A DNA stretch of 64,000 bases from Sipunculus nudus (taxonomy: Eukaryota > Annelida > Sipuncula > Golfingiida > Sipunculidae), in NCBI GenBank assembly GCA_026874595.1, contig CM049312.1:63642929-63706928 (forward strand). The letters run 5' to 3'. Of this stretch, positions 12,203 through 22,544 are shown one piece after another. The position numbers and the translations under genes were made by a program. The notes under the pieces were generated by a model that was not told where the DNA came from, searched no databases, and worked only from the letters and a program-made list of their open reading frames with translations. The first letter of the stretch is position 1; each line of letters starts with the position of its first letter.

Positions 12203-13900
12203 ATGGCAGATTTCAAACCTGAGACATTTGTTGACGATTCGGACCCTGATCAACTTGAACAGTTGTCAAAAGACCAGTTGTTGCGTTTGGGACAACACTT
12301 AGGGCTTAATGTGAAAACACTTTGAGAAAGCCTGATGTCATTGCTAAAATCATGCAAGATCTTATTAGCAAAGTTTTAATTGAAGAGACTGAAGTTGAAA
12401 CATCAAAAAATGATAGCCTTGCTATGCAATTAGAATTAAAAAAGTTGGAAATGCAACATGAGCCAGCATTAAAAGAGAGGAAAGAACGGTTAGAAAGAGA
12501 AGGACTAGAAAATGAAAAAGAAAGAAACAGACTAGAAAAAGAAAAAGAAATTGAGTTAAAACGACTGGAGTTAGTAAGATTTAAAGTAGAACATAGTGTC
12601 AGTGCTGCCCCTACTCACAGTTTTGATGTTACTAAACACATTAGACTTGTCCCACCTTTTTCAAGAAAAAGAGGTTGATACATATTTCTTACACTTTGAG
12701 AAGGTAGCTGAAAATTTAAAATGGCCTAAGGAAAATTGGACTATGCTGTTACAAAGTGTATTGACTGGCAAGGCCAGAGAAATTTATACAGAGCTTTCAG
12801 TAGAAGCTGCTGCTGATTATGACCTGGTGAAACGGTTAATCCTAAAAGGTTATGAGTTTGTTCCAGAGGCTTACCGCCAGAAATTCAGAATTTGGGAAAA
12901 GCGCGAAGAACAGACCTACGTAGTATTTGCTAGGACGAAAGAGCAGTTGTTTGAGCGCTGGTATAATTCTAAAAATGTAATGAAAGATTATGCGCCAGTT
13001 GATTTTGCTTGAAGAATTTAAGCGCTGCATTAACGCAGATGTTAAAACTTTTCTCGATGAGAAAAGTCCTGAAACACTTGACTTTGCTGCTCAATTAGCT
13101 GATGATTATTCATTGACACACAAAATGTCCTTTACTAGGAAATCAAACCAGTCATTCACAAATACGAATGTAAAACAGTATGGTCAAAAGAAGTTTACAG
13201 CGCAGTCTCCCAGTACTAGTTGTCCTGATAGTTCATCAAAGCCCATAGCTATACCTCAGTCCACGTCCACTGTGTCTAAGTCCAACAAAGACCAGTCATT
13301 TTCAAAGAAAATCTGTAATTACTGTAAGAAGGAAAGTCATCTTATATCTGACTGCTGGAAACTTGCGAATAAACCAAATAGCAAACCTTCTGGTTTTGTT
13401 TCAAAATCTATGCATAGCATAATACAAGATCCAGGCTCTTTTCGTGTAAATAAGGGGTACAACTCCTTTGTTGACTCAAATAAAGAGTTTGATGCCACGG
13501 AGGCCCAAGTGCCTTCTGAATCCAAAGAAGAATCCGTAGCTGGCGGGGTAAAAACCTCAGATGATTCCTGCGAGAAATTAAATAAGGCTAGGTCCTTTCA
13601 AGACTCCTGCGAGGAGTTTTCTCTGGATAAGGCTAAGTCATGTTATGACTCTTGCGAGAGTATTTCAAATGAGGCCAGGTCCTCTTATGACAAACAAAAT
13701 TTTGTTTCTGCTGAGGAAAATTCCTATGTTGACTCCCTTGAGGAGTTTGGTAAGGATGTAGATTCCTTAGATGACTCTGAAACAGAGTTTATGACTGACA
13801 CTGTCAATGTCAGTTCTTTGTTTGATGAGGTTGAGGTAGTAGATTCCTCTCTTGATTCTGAAATGAAGTTATTTGAGCCATTCATACATGAAGGTTTTGT
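12203..13900 (+). pseudogene. gag: Gypsy Gag, SCAN-like capsid plus CCHC knuckle, frameshifted
   Basis: The reading starts at ATG 12203 and meets TGA at 12323; it then continues in other frames after shifts near 12320, 12660 and 13000. Order: short acidic N-terminus, charged coiled coil rich in E/K/R (12370-12590), capsid region (12660-13130), serine-rich linker, then a CX2CX4HX4C zinc knuckle (CNYCKKESHLISDC) at 13314-13355 for RNA packaging. The capsid contains YRQKFR, QTYVVFAR, LILLEEFK and LADDYSLTHK, signatures of the Gmr1-like Gag from which vertebrate SCAN domains are thought to derive. A long acidic region with repeats of D-S-C-E (13540-13900) follows. Three frameshifts make it a pseudogene. 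Confidence 0.85.
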
Positions 13901-14290
13901 ATCACTTTCAAGTGATTTTTCAGATTCTATCCCTATTAGAATTTTGAGGGACACTGGTTCAGGCCAGACTCTCATGTTAGCAAACACTTTGCCATTTTCT
14001 AATAGGTCCTTTACTGGTGCACATGCACTTGTTAGTGGTGTGTTTTCAGACAGGCACACTTCAGTTCCGCTTCACAGTATCCATTTAAAGTCAGATTTGA
14101 TTTCTGGGAATATAACTGTGGGCATAGGAACTACTTTACCCTTTAAGGGAATTCAATTGCTACTAGGCAATGATGTTGCAGGTGATAAAGTACGGCCTGT
14201 ACCAATAGTGACAGAAAGCCGTCACTTGATCAGGACACTGATCCGAAAAGTCAGGAAATTCCTGGTTTGTATCCTTTATGTGCTGTAACT
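13901..14290 (+). pseudogene. Gypsy aspartic protease
   Basis: It continues the Gag frame from 12990. The active-site triad D-T-G lies at 13950-13958 in ILRDTGSGQTLM, and the later LLLGNDVAGDKV block (about 14155-14190) corresponds to the flap-to-C-terminal region typical of this group. It would cut the Gag-Pol precursor as a homodimer. The frame closes at 14288, and the continuation (CAVTRSMAKK, from about 14276) is in a different frame, so a 1-base shift separates it from integrase in this copy. Confidence 0.8.
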
Positions 14291-15740
14291 AGATCTATGG
14301 CCAAGAAAAACACACATGAGGATAATGGTCCAGATAATAACACTCTGGGAGTCACTAGTGACTCGTCTAATGACTCGCCCGTACAGGATGCAGCATTCTC
14401 AAGATCAGAACTTATCGCGGAACAGCATAAGGACCCTGATATTTCATGTTTGTTTCCCATGGCAGTTTCTAAAGATGAGCTGTCACAGAACCCAGTTTGT
14501 TTCTATGTCAAAAATGGAGTGCTTATGCGTAAATGGCGACCACCTGATGTATGCGCTGATGATGAGTGGGCCATCAAACATCAAATAGTAATGCCCAAAA
14601 GCTTTCGCAGTGAAGTTCTGGGCATGGCACATGAGGCTCCTTTGTTTAGCCATTTAGGTATAAATAAGGCTTATCAGAAAGTTAGTACACACATCTATTG
14701 GCCTAACCTCAGGAAAGATGTTGTAAAATATTGCATATCATGGCATACATGCCAGATGGAAGGCAAGCCCAATCAGAATCCTCCTAAGGCCCCACTTAGG
14801 CCTTTTCCTGCTTTCGAGGAAATATTCAGTAGGATTATTGTTGATTGTGTTGGACCACTGCCCAAAACAAAATCTGGACATGATTACTTGCTGACAATTA
14901 TGTGCGCATCTACCAGGTTCCCTGAGGCAATACCATTGCGCCAAATTAATGCCAAAAGTGTTGTCAAAGCTCTGACCAAGTTTTTTACAACTTTTGGATT
15001 ACCAAAATCCGTCCAGTCTGACCAAGGGTCTAATTTTATGTCTGGCTTATTCCAACAAGTTATGCTTGAGCTAGGTATAAAACAGTACAGCTCTTCGCCA
15101 TACCATCCTGAGAGTCAGGGCGCCCTCGGGCGTTTTCACCAGACATTAAAAAAAACATGATCAGAACTTATTGCTATGACACACAGAAAGATTGGGATGA
15201 GGGAATCAATCTATTGTTGTTTGCTGTCAGAGAATCCTTTCAAGAGTCCTTGGGTTTCAGTCCCTTTGAACTAGTTTTTGGACACTCCGTTCGCGGACCA
15301 ATGAAACTGCTTAAAGAAAATCGTGTAAAAAATTGTGTGAAAATTCTGATTCTCTTAGTTTACTGCAGTATGTCTAAGATTTTCGCACTCAACTACACAA
15401 TGCTTGTAAGATTGCAAAGTCAGATCTAAAATCTGCACAAAGTAAAATGAGAACAGAGTATGACAAGCACACTGTAAGTAGGACGTTTTAGCCTGGTGAA
15501 AAGGTCCTTGCCTTACTTCCCATCCCTGGCGGACCTCTGCAAGCTAGGTATTTTGGTCCTTACATTGTTGACAAGAAAGTCAGTGATTTAAATTACATAC
15601 TGTTGACACCAGATAGACGTAAGAAGAAACAACTGTGCCATGTTAACATGTTGAAACCATATTATGACAGAAATAGCACATCAGATGTTGTGCAAAATGT
15701 AACTGCTTTTAATTGTGTAAACACTGACCCCATCAGTTAA
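14267..15740 (+). pseudogene. Gypsy integrase with mutated zinc-binding and catalytic residues
   Basis: A zinc-binding HHCC region (AHE...SHLG, YWPNLRKDV, then CISWHTCQ) precedes the RNase-H-fold core: first Asp in IIVDCVGP, second in VQSDQGSNF, and the third position 36 residues later in HPESQGALGRFH. A GPY/F-type C-terminal module (FGPYIVDKK) follows at 15552-15580. Two key residues are altered: the first Cys of the CX2C pair reads W (tgg), and the catalytic Glu of D,D-35-E reads Gly (ggg). Frameshifts occur in the A-run at about 15150 and again near 15350-15420, and a TAG lies at 15489-15491. It cannot be active. Its place upstream of RT is the notable point. Confidence 0.88.
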
Positions 15741-15807
15741 AGTAGATACTGATTGTAAGTATGATGTAGACATTCAGTGTGGTACAGTACCATTAAAAAA
15801 TTCAAAC

Positions 15808-17218
15808 GTGCTTAAAAATTTGGATGCCAAACTGTCACACCTTACCGCACAACAACAACTAGACCTCAAGAACCTGCTGTGGAATTATGAACATTTGTTT
15901 AGTGAAATTCCAACGCGAACTAACATGTTGTGCCATGACGTCGATGTTGGTGAGGCAAGCGCAGTCAAGCAACATCCATATAGACTGAATCCAGAAAAGC
16001 AAAAGTATCTACAGTATGAGATTCAATATTTGCTGGACAATGATTTTATTGAATCTAGTAACAGTAACTGCGGTTCACCATGTATTATTGTGCCAAAAAC
16101 CTGATGGAAGTTACCGTATATGCACAGATTATTGAAAACTAAACTCCGTCACCAAGACTGACACGTTTCCGATTCTGAGGATTGATGATTTTATTGATAG
16201 AGTCGGTAGCTCCAGATATGTCTCCCAGTTTGACTTGCTAAAAGGATTCTGGCAAGTTCCGCTGACAGAACTAGCGAAAGAAGTGTCCGCATTTGTGGTG
16301 CCGCAAGGACTATACCAGTATAAAGTTATGCCGTTTGGCATGAAGAACTCGCAAGCCACGTTCCAGCGCCTCATCCATATGGTTGTCAGGGACATTCAGG
16401 GCTGCGACGCATATATTGATGACCTTATCGTGTACAGCGACACCTTGGAGAAACATCTGCAAATTCTTTGCGACCTTTCCGAAAGACTCAGTTTAGCACG
16501 TCTGACCGTCAACTTAGAAAAATCTGAGTTTTGTCATGCACAAGTAACATTTTTGGGTCATATTGTAGGGCAGGGTCAGGTAAAACCTGTTGATGCTAAA
16601 ATAAGTGCTATTTCTGAATTTCCAAGACCAGAGAACAGAAAGCAAATAATGCGTTTTCTTGGTATGGTAGGATACTACAGGAAGTTTTGTCCAGATTTTG
16701 CTGCTGTAGCTGAACCTTTGACTTATTTGTTAAAGAAGAAACAAAGGTTTGTATGGAATGTTCAGTGTGAAAATGCATTTCAGAATTTGAAAGCCATTCT
16801 GCGAAGTTCACCAGTTTTAACAGCTCCAGACTTTTCTGTACCTTTTAAGTTAGCTGTTGATGCTAGTGATAATGCTGCTGGTGCTGTGTTGTTACAAGAG
16901 GGCAATGATGGTATAGATCAACCAATTTGTTATTTCTCAGGAAAGTTTAATGCAAACCTGAAAAACTACTCCACTATTGAAAAAGAATGTTTGGCTTTGA
17001 TCTTGGTGTTGCAACATTTTGAAGTTTGTGTTACTTCATCAATCAGGCCTATCATTGTCATCAGTGATCACAATCCCCTCACGTTTATGAACAAGTTGAA
17101 GTGTAAATCTCAAAGATTGTTGAGATGGAGTTTGTTCTTACAGGATTACAATCTTGATATCATACACATTAAAGGGAAAGACAATGTACTTGCTGATTGT
17201 ATATCGAGATGTTTATGA
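15808..17218 (+). pseudogene. Gypsy reverse transcriptase and RNase H
   Basis: The N-terminal part (15808-16104) covers the fingers (HPYRLNPEK, YLLDNDFIE, SPCIIVPK). A one-base shift near 16100 and a TGA at 16133-16135, where an Arg of the DYRKLN block is expected, break it. From 16136 to 17218 the frame is fully open. Catalytic Asp of motif A is at 16232-16234 (FDLLKGFW), the YIDD box at 16412-16423, FLGHIV and GMVGYYRKFC follow, then RNase H with Asp (AVDASDNAAG, 16859), Glu (TIEKECLAL) and Asp (VISDHNPL), ending ADCISRCL. All catalytic RT and RNase H residues are intact, unlike integrase. No env-like frame follows. Confidence 0.92.
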
Positions 17219-17337
17219 AATGTTGTGAACAAGATGTTTATGTAATGTTGTAAATAAGATGATTTTGAGATGTTGTAAAATATTAGTGATTGTGATCGCA
17301 AAAAGAAAGTTTTCCGTGAAAACTCTCTTTTTCTTAC

Positions 17338-17348
17338 AGGAGGGGGAG
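17338..17348 (+). promoter_or_regulatory. Polypurine tract
   Basis: AGGAGGGGGAG directly precedes the TG of the 3' LTR. It is the RNase-H-resistant primer for plus-strand synthesis in LTR elements. Confidence 0.85.
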
Positions 17349-18127
17349 TGTTACATGTGCTCTTTTTATTGTGTGACACGGGCGTAACTCGTGTTGTTGT
17401 TACATTTTATGTTTAATCCGTACTGGTTGAACTCTCGTTGTCATGTGAGCCTTGGGTTTTCACGCCTGCTCGTGGGTCACGTGATGAGCCTAGTGTGTAG
17501 AGACACACGGCTATGTCTTTCTAGAGAATTCCTGAAACGTGTGTTGTGCAAGATCTTATGGACTGTTCGAGAAGTTGAAGATTCCAAGCTTGGGGTGTGA
17601 AGGTATAGAAAGGGTTGTTTTTTAGAACCAGAGGGCAGACAGCAGAGCGGATACCAGCGGACGCAGAAGCATGTGTCAGTTTCTAAGACCTTATCCGACG
17701 AATCCGGCAATTATACATTTTCAAAGATTTTCTCCTGGATTTTATACATTTGGACTTCAGTTTACTTTCTGTGTTGTTGCAAGAACTTTCCACTGGACTG
17801 TCATTCTCCGAGAGTTTACATTCAAAGGACTTATCGTGATGACGGTGTTGGTATCGATACTGTACCATTATCTTTCTGTGTGATTATATTGACTTGTTGC
17901 TATAACGCTGTTTTACTGTATAATTGTATTGATTTAGTGTAATTTATTGTTAGGGTTGTTTTAAGAATAAATTATAGTTATTTGTTAACAAAAAACACTG
18001 ACTTCTTTATTCATTCCCCTAGATATTTCACGCTGCCAAGTGTTACAGAATCTGATTTTTTCAATCTCCATTACAAAATTTATGTTCATCACGCATACGT
18101 GATATGTTTATATTAGGTTCCGTAACA
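17349..18127 (+). repeat. 3' LTR of the Gypsy element
   Basis: 779 bp, starting TGTTACATGTGCTC and ending TTAGGTTCCGTAACA. AATAAA lies at 17966-17971. It is 50 bp shorter than the 5' LTR. The R/U5 part (from about 17950) is very similar, but the U3 part diverges strongly: for example, the CCGGGCCGGCC block of the 5' LTR is absent. Confidence 0.9.
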
Positions 18128-18587
18128 ATATATATATATAATATATAAAAATGTGTGAAATCAGGCATTTTGTAAATTTGCCAGGCAATTCACGAATTGA
18201 CTGCTTCAGACAGGCAATTTATAAAATGACTAAAATTTTGAGGTATTTTACGAATTGACTGAAATATCAGCCAGTCTATTTGACACATTGACTTAAATGT
18301 GAAAAGGTTGAAATACTTTTTTATATAAAAATAAAGATTTATTGGTGTTCCCTTCCTTCAGTGTGGGAATTTTGTAACAAGAATTTTTTGAATTCAGAAA
18401 TTTTGAAACAAATTGCTCTAAACTCACAGGAAGCATTCTTGCTTCAGTAACAACATATAACAATTTTCAACCTTAAAATACTAAGGGGGCAAACGTCCCT
18501 TGAGAATAACCCCCCCCCCCCCCCCATCCCCCTTAATCTTCAATTGGACCCACCACTGTTTATTTCAAAATAATAAACATGGACAGC

Positions 18588-18685
18588 TGAGTGGTAAAAC
18601 GCTCGGCCTTCTCCGCTGGCGACCCGACTACCGAGCGCCAACATCAGAGCCATGGACAGTGCCTCGTATTAGTTATCATACCTAG
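18588..18685 (+). repeat. SINE family 1 copy with internal deletion
   Basis: It carries an A-box-like TGAGTGGTAAAACGC and the tail GAGCGCCAACATC...CTCGTATTAGTTAT seen also at 55387-55570. The region holding the B box is missing between 'gcgaccc' and 'gactac'. Confidence 0.7.
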
Positions 18686-18861
18686 TAGTACAATCCATGT
18701 AAATTAAATAAAGTTTATATTATTTCAAAATAAAACTAAAACTTGCTTTGAACCCTCGAAATCTGCATGGATAATATAATATGTGCTTTAATATCTGGGT
18801 CTAATTATGCCATGGAAACGAGTGAATCACGCCAATTATTAGGCTAATGAAGAAAAAACTT

Positions 18862-19200
18862 GCTAAAATGGTCTAAATGGCCGAAACTGCAAGTATAAAA
18901 TAGCTTTCCGTCTCGAAACACTGTCGTTCACAAGATCGAATTCGGCTCTCGAATGGCTGGATGGGTCTCCGCTGCTGGGATCGGTAGAGGGAATGTGGGT
19001 TGCTTCTGCCTTTGCGGCTATGGATGCTGTAGCTTTCCTGCATGGTCACCGGCCTAGGATGTACGGTGGCGGTCTCTTGTGGCTCTCTGCTTGGCTTGGT
19101 GTGGCATCGCGTCTGTTGGCTCGGAGAACATGCTTAAGGAGCGCACAGGGTTCAGGTCTCGACCACAGCAACCTGTAGCTGCTCGATGAGCGAAAACTTC
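18862..19200 (+). repeat. GC-rich 340-bp repeat, copy 1
   Basis: It is GC-rich against an AT-rich background and aligns with 49287-49640 over its whole length: 'gtctaaatgg.cgaaactgcaagt', 'gggtctccgctgctgggatcgg', 'tggcatc.cgtctgttggct', 'ggagcgcacagggt', 'cgaccacagcaacc'. In this copy the frame starting at the shared ATG (18877) meets TAG at 18901-18903. The origin is unknown. Confidence 0.7.
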
Positions 19201-20167
19201 TTCTGGTGCTGCTGCTGCCATATTATTAGTCATAGTTTTAAATCTAAATTATTTCAGAAAGATTACACTTCATTAATATTTTAGTTAACTAACACACCAC
19301 TTTTTTGTAAATAACTTTTACGGATTGAAATTAGAGCCAATTCTTATGGCAAAATTACATTCTCTTATACTTGACAATTTGGGGATGGGGATAGGTGGAC
19401 TTAATAGGGTATGTCCATAATCGTCGGAAAAGTCTAATGCTTAACATTCCAATCCATCACAGTTTGGCTCCACTCAAAGAATTTAGATGATATAAATTCA
19501 TTAAAAGTAACAAATACAGTCGGTAAATGTGATTACAAAATATACCCTAAATGTAATTGATATTCTCAACTATGTAATTTGGGTTATTCTTTACTGTTGT
19601 TCATAACACATTTCACATATTATTGAACATTTTAATGTTTCATTTAATCAAAAGCTTCAATTTGACTTGACTGCAAAAACATACGCAAAAATGTAGTCAT
19701 ATAAGTTGTTAAATAGTTTGCATATTTCATTATGTTATAACAGTGTGCATATTTCAACTATATGATTCTAGTTACTTTTCATCAGTCTGTGTATTTTATT
19801 ATTTGATCAGTACGCTTCATAAATATCCTAGTAAGAAGAAACACGCATAAAGTTCACTCAAAATTACCTGATTACACTATTTGGCAATATCTGTTTCACA
19901 ATAATGAGATGTGTGAAACTAACTAATTCATATCGATTCTGTCAATCTGTCAAATAATGTCATATTTTTCAGTCAATTTGTAAAATGCCCGAAAATTTCA
20001 GTCATTTTATAAATTGCCTGAGTGAAATAGGCACTTTGTAAATTGACTGAAAATTTTAGGCATTTAACATATTGACTGATTTACCACTGACTGTAACATA
20101 TAAATATATTAATATTATAACAAATATATGACAACAATATAACAACATCTTTGCAAACATATTATGT

Positions 20168-20168
<1 letters not shown>

Positions 20169-20223
<55 letters not shown>

Positions 20224-20224
20224 T
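20169..20224. repeat. (TA)n microsatellite
   Basis: TA dinucleotide array with one TG step. Confidence 0.95.
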
Positions 20225-21779
20225 TTGGCATAAGTGACCGGTGATATTCAATACTTTACTTGGTATAAAAACATATTTTTCGGTTTATTATGGGAGCAAA
20301 ATTTATTAAAAACATAAATAGAATGGCACAAGGACAGAATTACAATTGCACATTTTCCATTAACCACTGCACAAACAGGGGTCAACTGCACGGTAAAACA
20401 TACCCATTAATGTAATGTAATGGATATATGATGTGGTGATTTTGAATTCTGTCGCCGGAGCAGAAGCAAAGGGAATACTTATCACTACACCGTTCACTTT
20501 GTGATCCAGTGCTTCTCGGTCACTCTTTATGAATAATGAATATTTATCCATCAACGATCAACTGGGTCGAATCAGGATGATAGTAGGTCTAAATATTGGA
20601 TAACAGATGATTCATTTATAGTAACGTAATATATCATTTATATATTATTTATTTAAGGTATCATAGCTGGCATAAAAAAAACCCGATATCTAAAATCACT
20701 TGAAAAGTTGTTTAAATTCAGTATAAACCAATGAAGTAGACATTATTTTACACCTGCTGCAGTGCTCTTCCTGATGGTATACAGCTCCGTAACTTTTCAT
20801 TTACAAGAGAAGTTTGTTACTTAAAACAAATGAATGCTAATCTATCTTAAGCACTAAAATCTATCCTATATTTAGTTGATTTATATTAAACTACATGATA
20901 ATACCTCAAAATTATATTTTTTGTTCTTGTTTTTTTATCTACTTTGTTTCTTGTCCTTGGTTAAGAAATACATCTATTTTTTTATCAAGGAAAAAACGCT
21001 TTAGAGATATTGTAGTGTAATTCAATATAACCCTGCTAAAAAGTGCCTCGTTGTCAAATGGCCTATTATATGTATTCAATGGCGAACCTATGACCTGTCT
21101 ATATAATGCAAGGTTTTTTATGGATTTTTTTATGGTCGACTGGAACATCGTAGATTGGATGCCCCCCCCCCCCCAGTCAGAACCCCCAGATGCCCCCCCC
21201 CCGTTCCCTACTTAGCTCCTGAAGTTTAGTGGCCTGACGGGAGTGGCTAGTTTTGTTTGCATAAATGGTACGGCCATTATTTTTTAGATTTATTACCTTT
21301 CATACATTGGCATCGCTGTTTGTTTGCTGCATGTTTATATCCGAAGTGTGAAGAAAAATATGTGAAAGTAGAATAAGCCTAAAGATATATAATCATATGT
21401 TTAAGTATATTTATTTGAAATCTGTTATACAGAAGCTATATATATGTATATGTGTGTGTGTGTTTGTGTTTGAATTTGCGAGTCATTCCCCCACCCTGGA
21501 AGATAAATTGACGCCACTGGTTAATGTCATGTTTCTTTTTTATTATCCGCGTCACTTTTCTCGGTTTACAGTGGCGCATCCGGAAATTCGAGAACACGAT
21601 GGCTCTAATATTTGGTATTATTAAATCTATAGGTTCTTATATATATATATATATATATATATATTTAATTAGAAATATTTGTTAATTTTTTATTTTATCT
21701 TTTTTTTTAACCAAGTGTTTCTTGAAATTAAATACAGGTATTTAGGAGAGTATGGGATTTTTTAAAGTATGAAATGTAA
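20225..21779. other. AT-rich gene-free stretch
   Basis: It contains C runs near 21161-21200, a TG run near 21450 and a TA array at 21640-21664. No gene is recognised. Confidence 0.45.
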
Positions 21780-21785
21780 ACAGAA

Positions 21786-21905
21786 GTGGACCCGTGAAGG
21801 GGGGGGGGGGGCCAGGGGGTCCTTTTTCATCAGAAACAACGTTTTTAAGGCCTGCAGACAAAATTTTGCGGCCTCCCCCCCCCCCCCCCTTTTCCAGACC
21901 TGTGG
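21786..21905 (+). repeat. Diverged relative of the GGATCCAGG MITE
   Basis: It shares the order 'ggggggg.ccagggggtcc', 'tttttca', 'aac.ttttt.aagg', 'agacaaaattttgcggcct', C run and 'ttttccagac' with the element at 22002-22197. The terminal repeats are not preserved. Confidence 0.55.
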
Positions 21906-22001
21906 AAATATATTTCATATATTTGCATGTATATATATACTCTGTCTATTCGAAGTATAATGCGAGTTTCAAGTAAAATGTTATCGTCGTATATACATAG
22001 T

Positions 22002-22197
22002 CAGAAGCGGATCCAGGGGGGGTCCAGGGGGTCCGGACCCCCCCTTTTTCACCCGAAGCAACCTTTTCTAAAGGGTTTTAGACGTAATTTTGCGGCCTGG
22101 ACCCCCCCTTTTCCAGACGTGATGACCTTTTTTTAGGATTTTCATTAGTCCTCCTGGGTTGGACCCCCCCTTTTCCTAAATCCTGGATCCGCCCCTG
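22002..22197 (+). mobile_element. MITE with CAGAAGCGGATCCAGG/CCTGGATCCGCCCCTG ends, copy 1
   Basis: 196 bp, with terminal inverted repeats CAGAAGCGGATCCA and TGGATCCGCCCCTG and a 5-bp target duplication ATAGT at 21997-22001 and 22198-22202. The interior is 'gaccccccctttttcacccg', 'acgtaattttgcggcctgg' and C/G runs. The CAGNGGCGGATCC end looks hAT-like, but a 5-bp duplication is not the usual 8 bp of hAT. Confidence 0.88.
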
Positions 22198-22340
22198 ATA
22201 GTTCAGTTCCTTGAACACATATTACAGTTTTAACATTTATTAACCTGGTATAAATTCCCTTCTACATCATAATACTAGTCCCCTGTACTGCACTCCTCTA
22301 AACTGGGTTTTCAGCATGTGGCTTAATCAGAGTGCCTACC

Positions 22341-22544
22341 CAGGGGCGGATCCAGGATTTAGGAAAAGGGGGGGGGTCCAACCCAGGAGGACTAAAGAAA
22401 TTCCTAAAAAAAGGTCATCAGGTCTGGAAAAGGGGGGTCCAGGCCGCAAAATTACGTCTAAAACCCCTTAAAAAAGGTTGCTTCGGGTGAAAAAGGGGGG
22501 GTCCGGACCCCCTGGACCCCCCCCCCCCCCTGGATCCGCTTCTG
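22341..22544 (-). mobile_element. MITE, copy 2, opposite orientation
   Basis: It begins CAGGGGCGGATCCAGGA and ends TGGATCCGCTTCTG, flanked by the 5-bp duplication CTACC at 22336-22340 and 22545-22549. It is the same element as 22002-22197 in reverse, 143 bp away. Confidence 0.88.

Larger units (their letters stand above)
11207..18127 (+). mobile_element. Gmr1-like Ty3/Gypsy LTR retrotransposon (INT upstream of RT), defective
   Basis: A 6.9-kb element bounded by LTRs starting TGTTAC and ending GTAACA. Order: 5' LTR, PBS (12042), Gag with SCAN-like capsid and one CCHC knuckle, aspartic protease (DTG at 13950), integrase (14267-15720), reverse transcriptase and RNase H (15808-17218), PPT (17338), 3' LTR. 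Integrase before RT is the Ty1/copia order, but the RT, RNase H and integrase read as Ty3/Gypsy; this combination is the hallmark of the Gmr1 group. Several frameshifts, two in-frame stops and a substituted integrase catalytic residue show that the copy is dead. No matching 5-bp duplication flanks it: TCCAT lies on the left, while an AT array lies on the right. Confidence 0.92.
18165..20090. mobile_element. Non-autonomous DNA element with TIRs of about 100 bp and nested repeats
   Basis: The left arm (18165-18290) and the reverse complement of the right arm (19955-20090) share 'caggcaatttataaaatgac', 'aaaatttt', 'attttacgaattgactgaaa' and outer 'gaattgactg..tca' pieces. The interior has no transposase and carries a SINE fragment (18588-18685) and the GC-rich repeat (18862-19200). 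It abuts the 3' LTR of the Gypsy element. The superfamily is undetermined. Confidence 0.55.
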
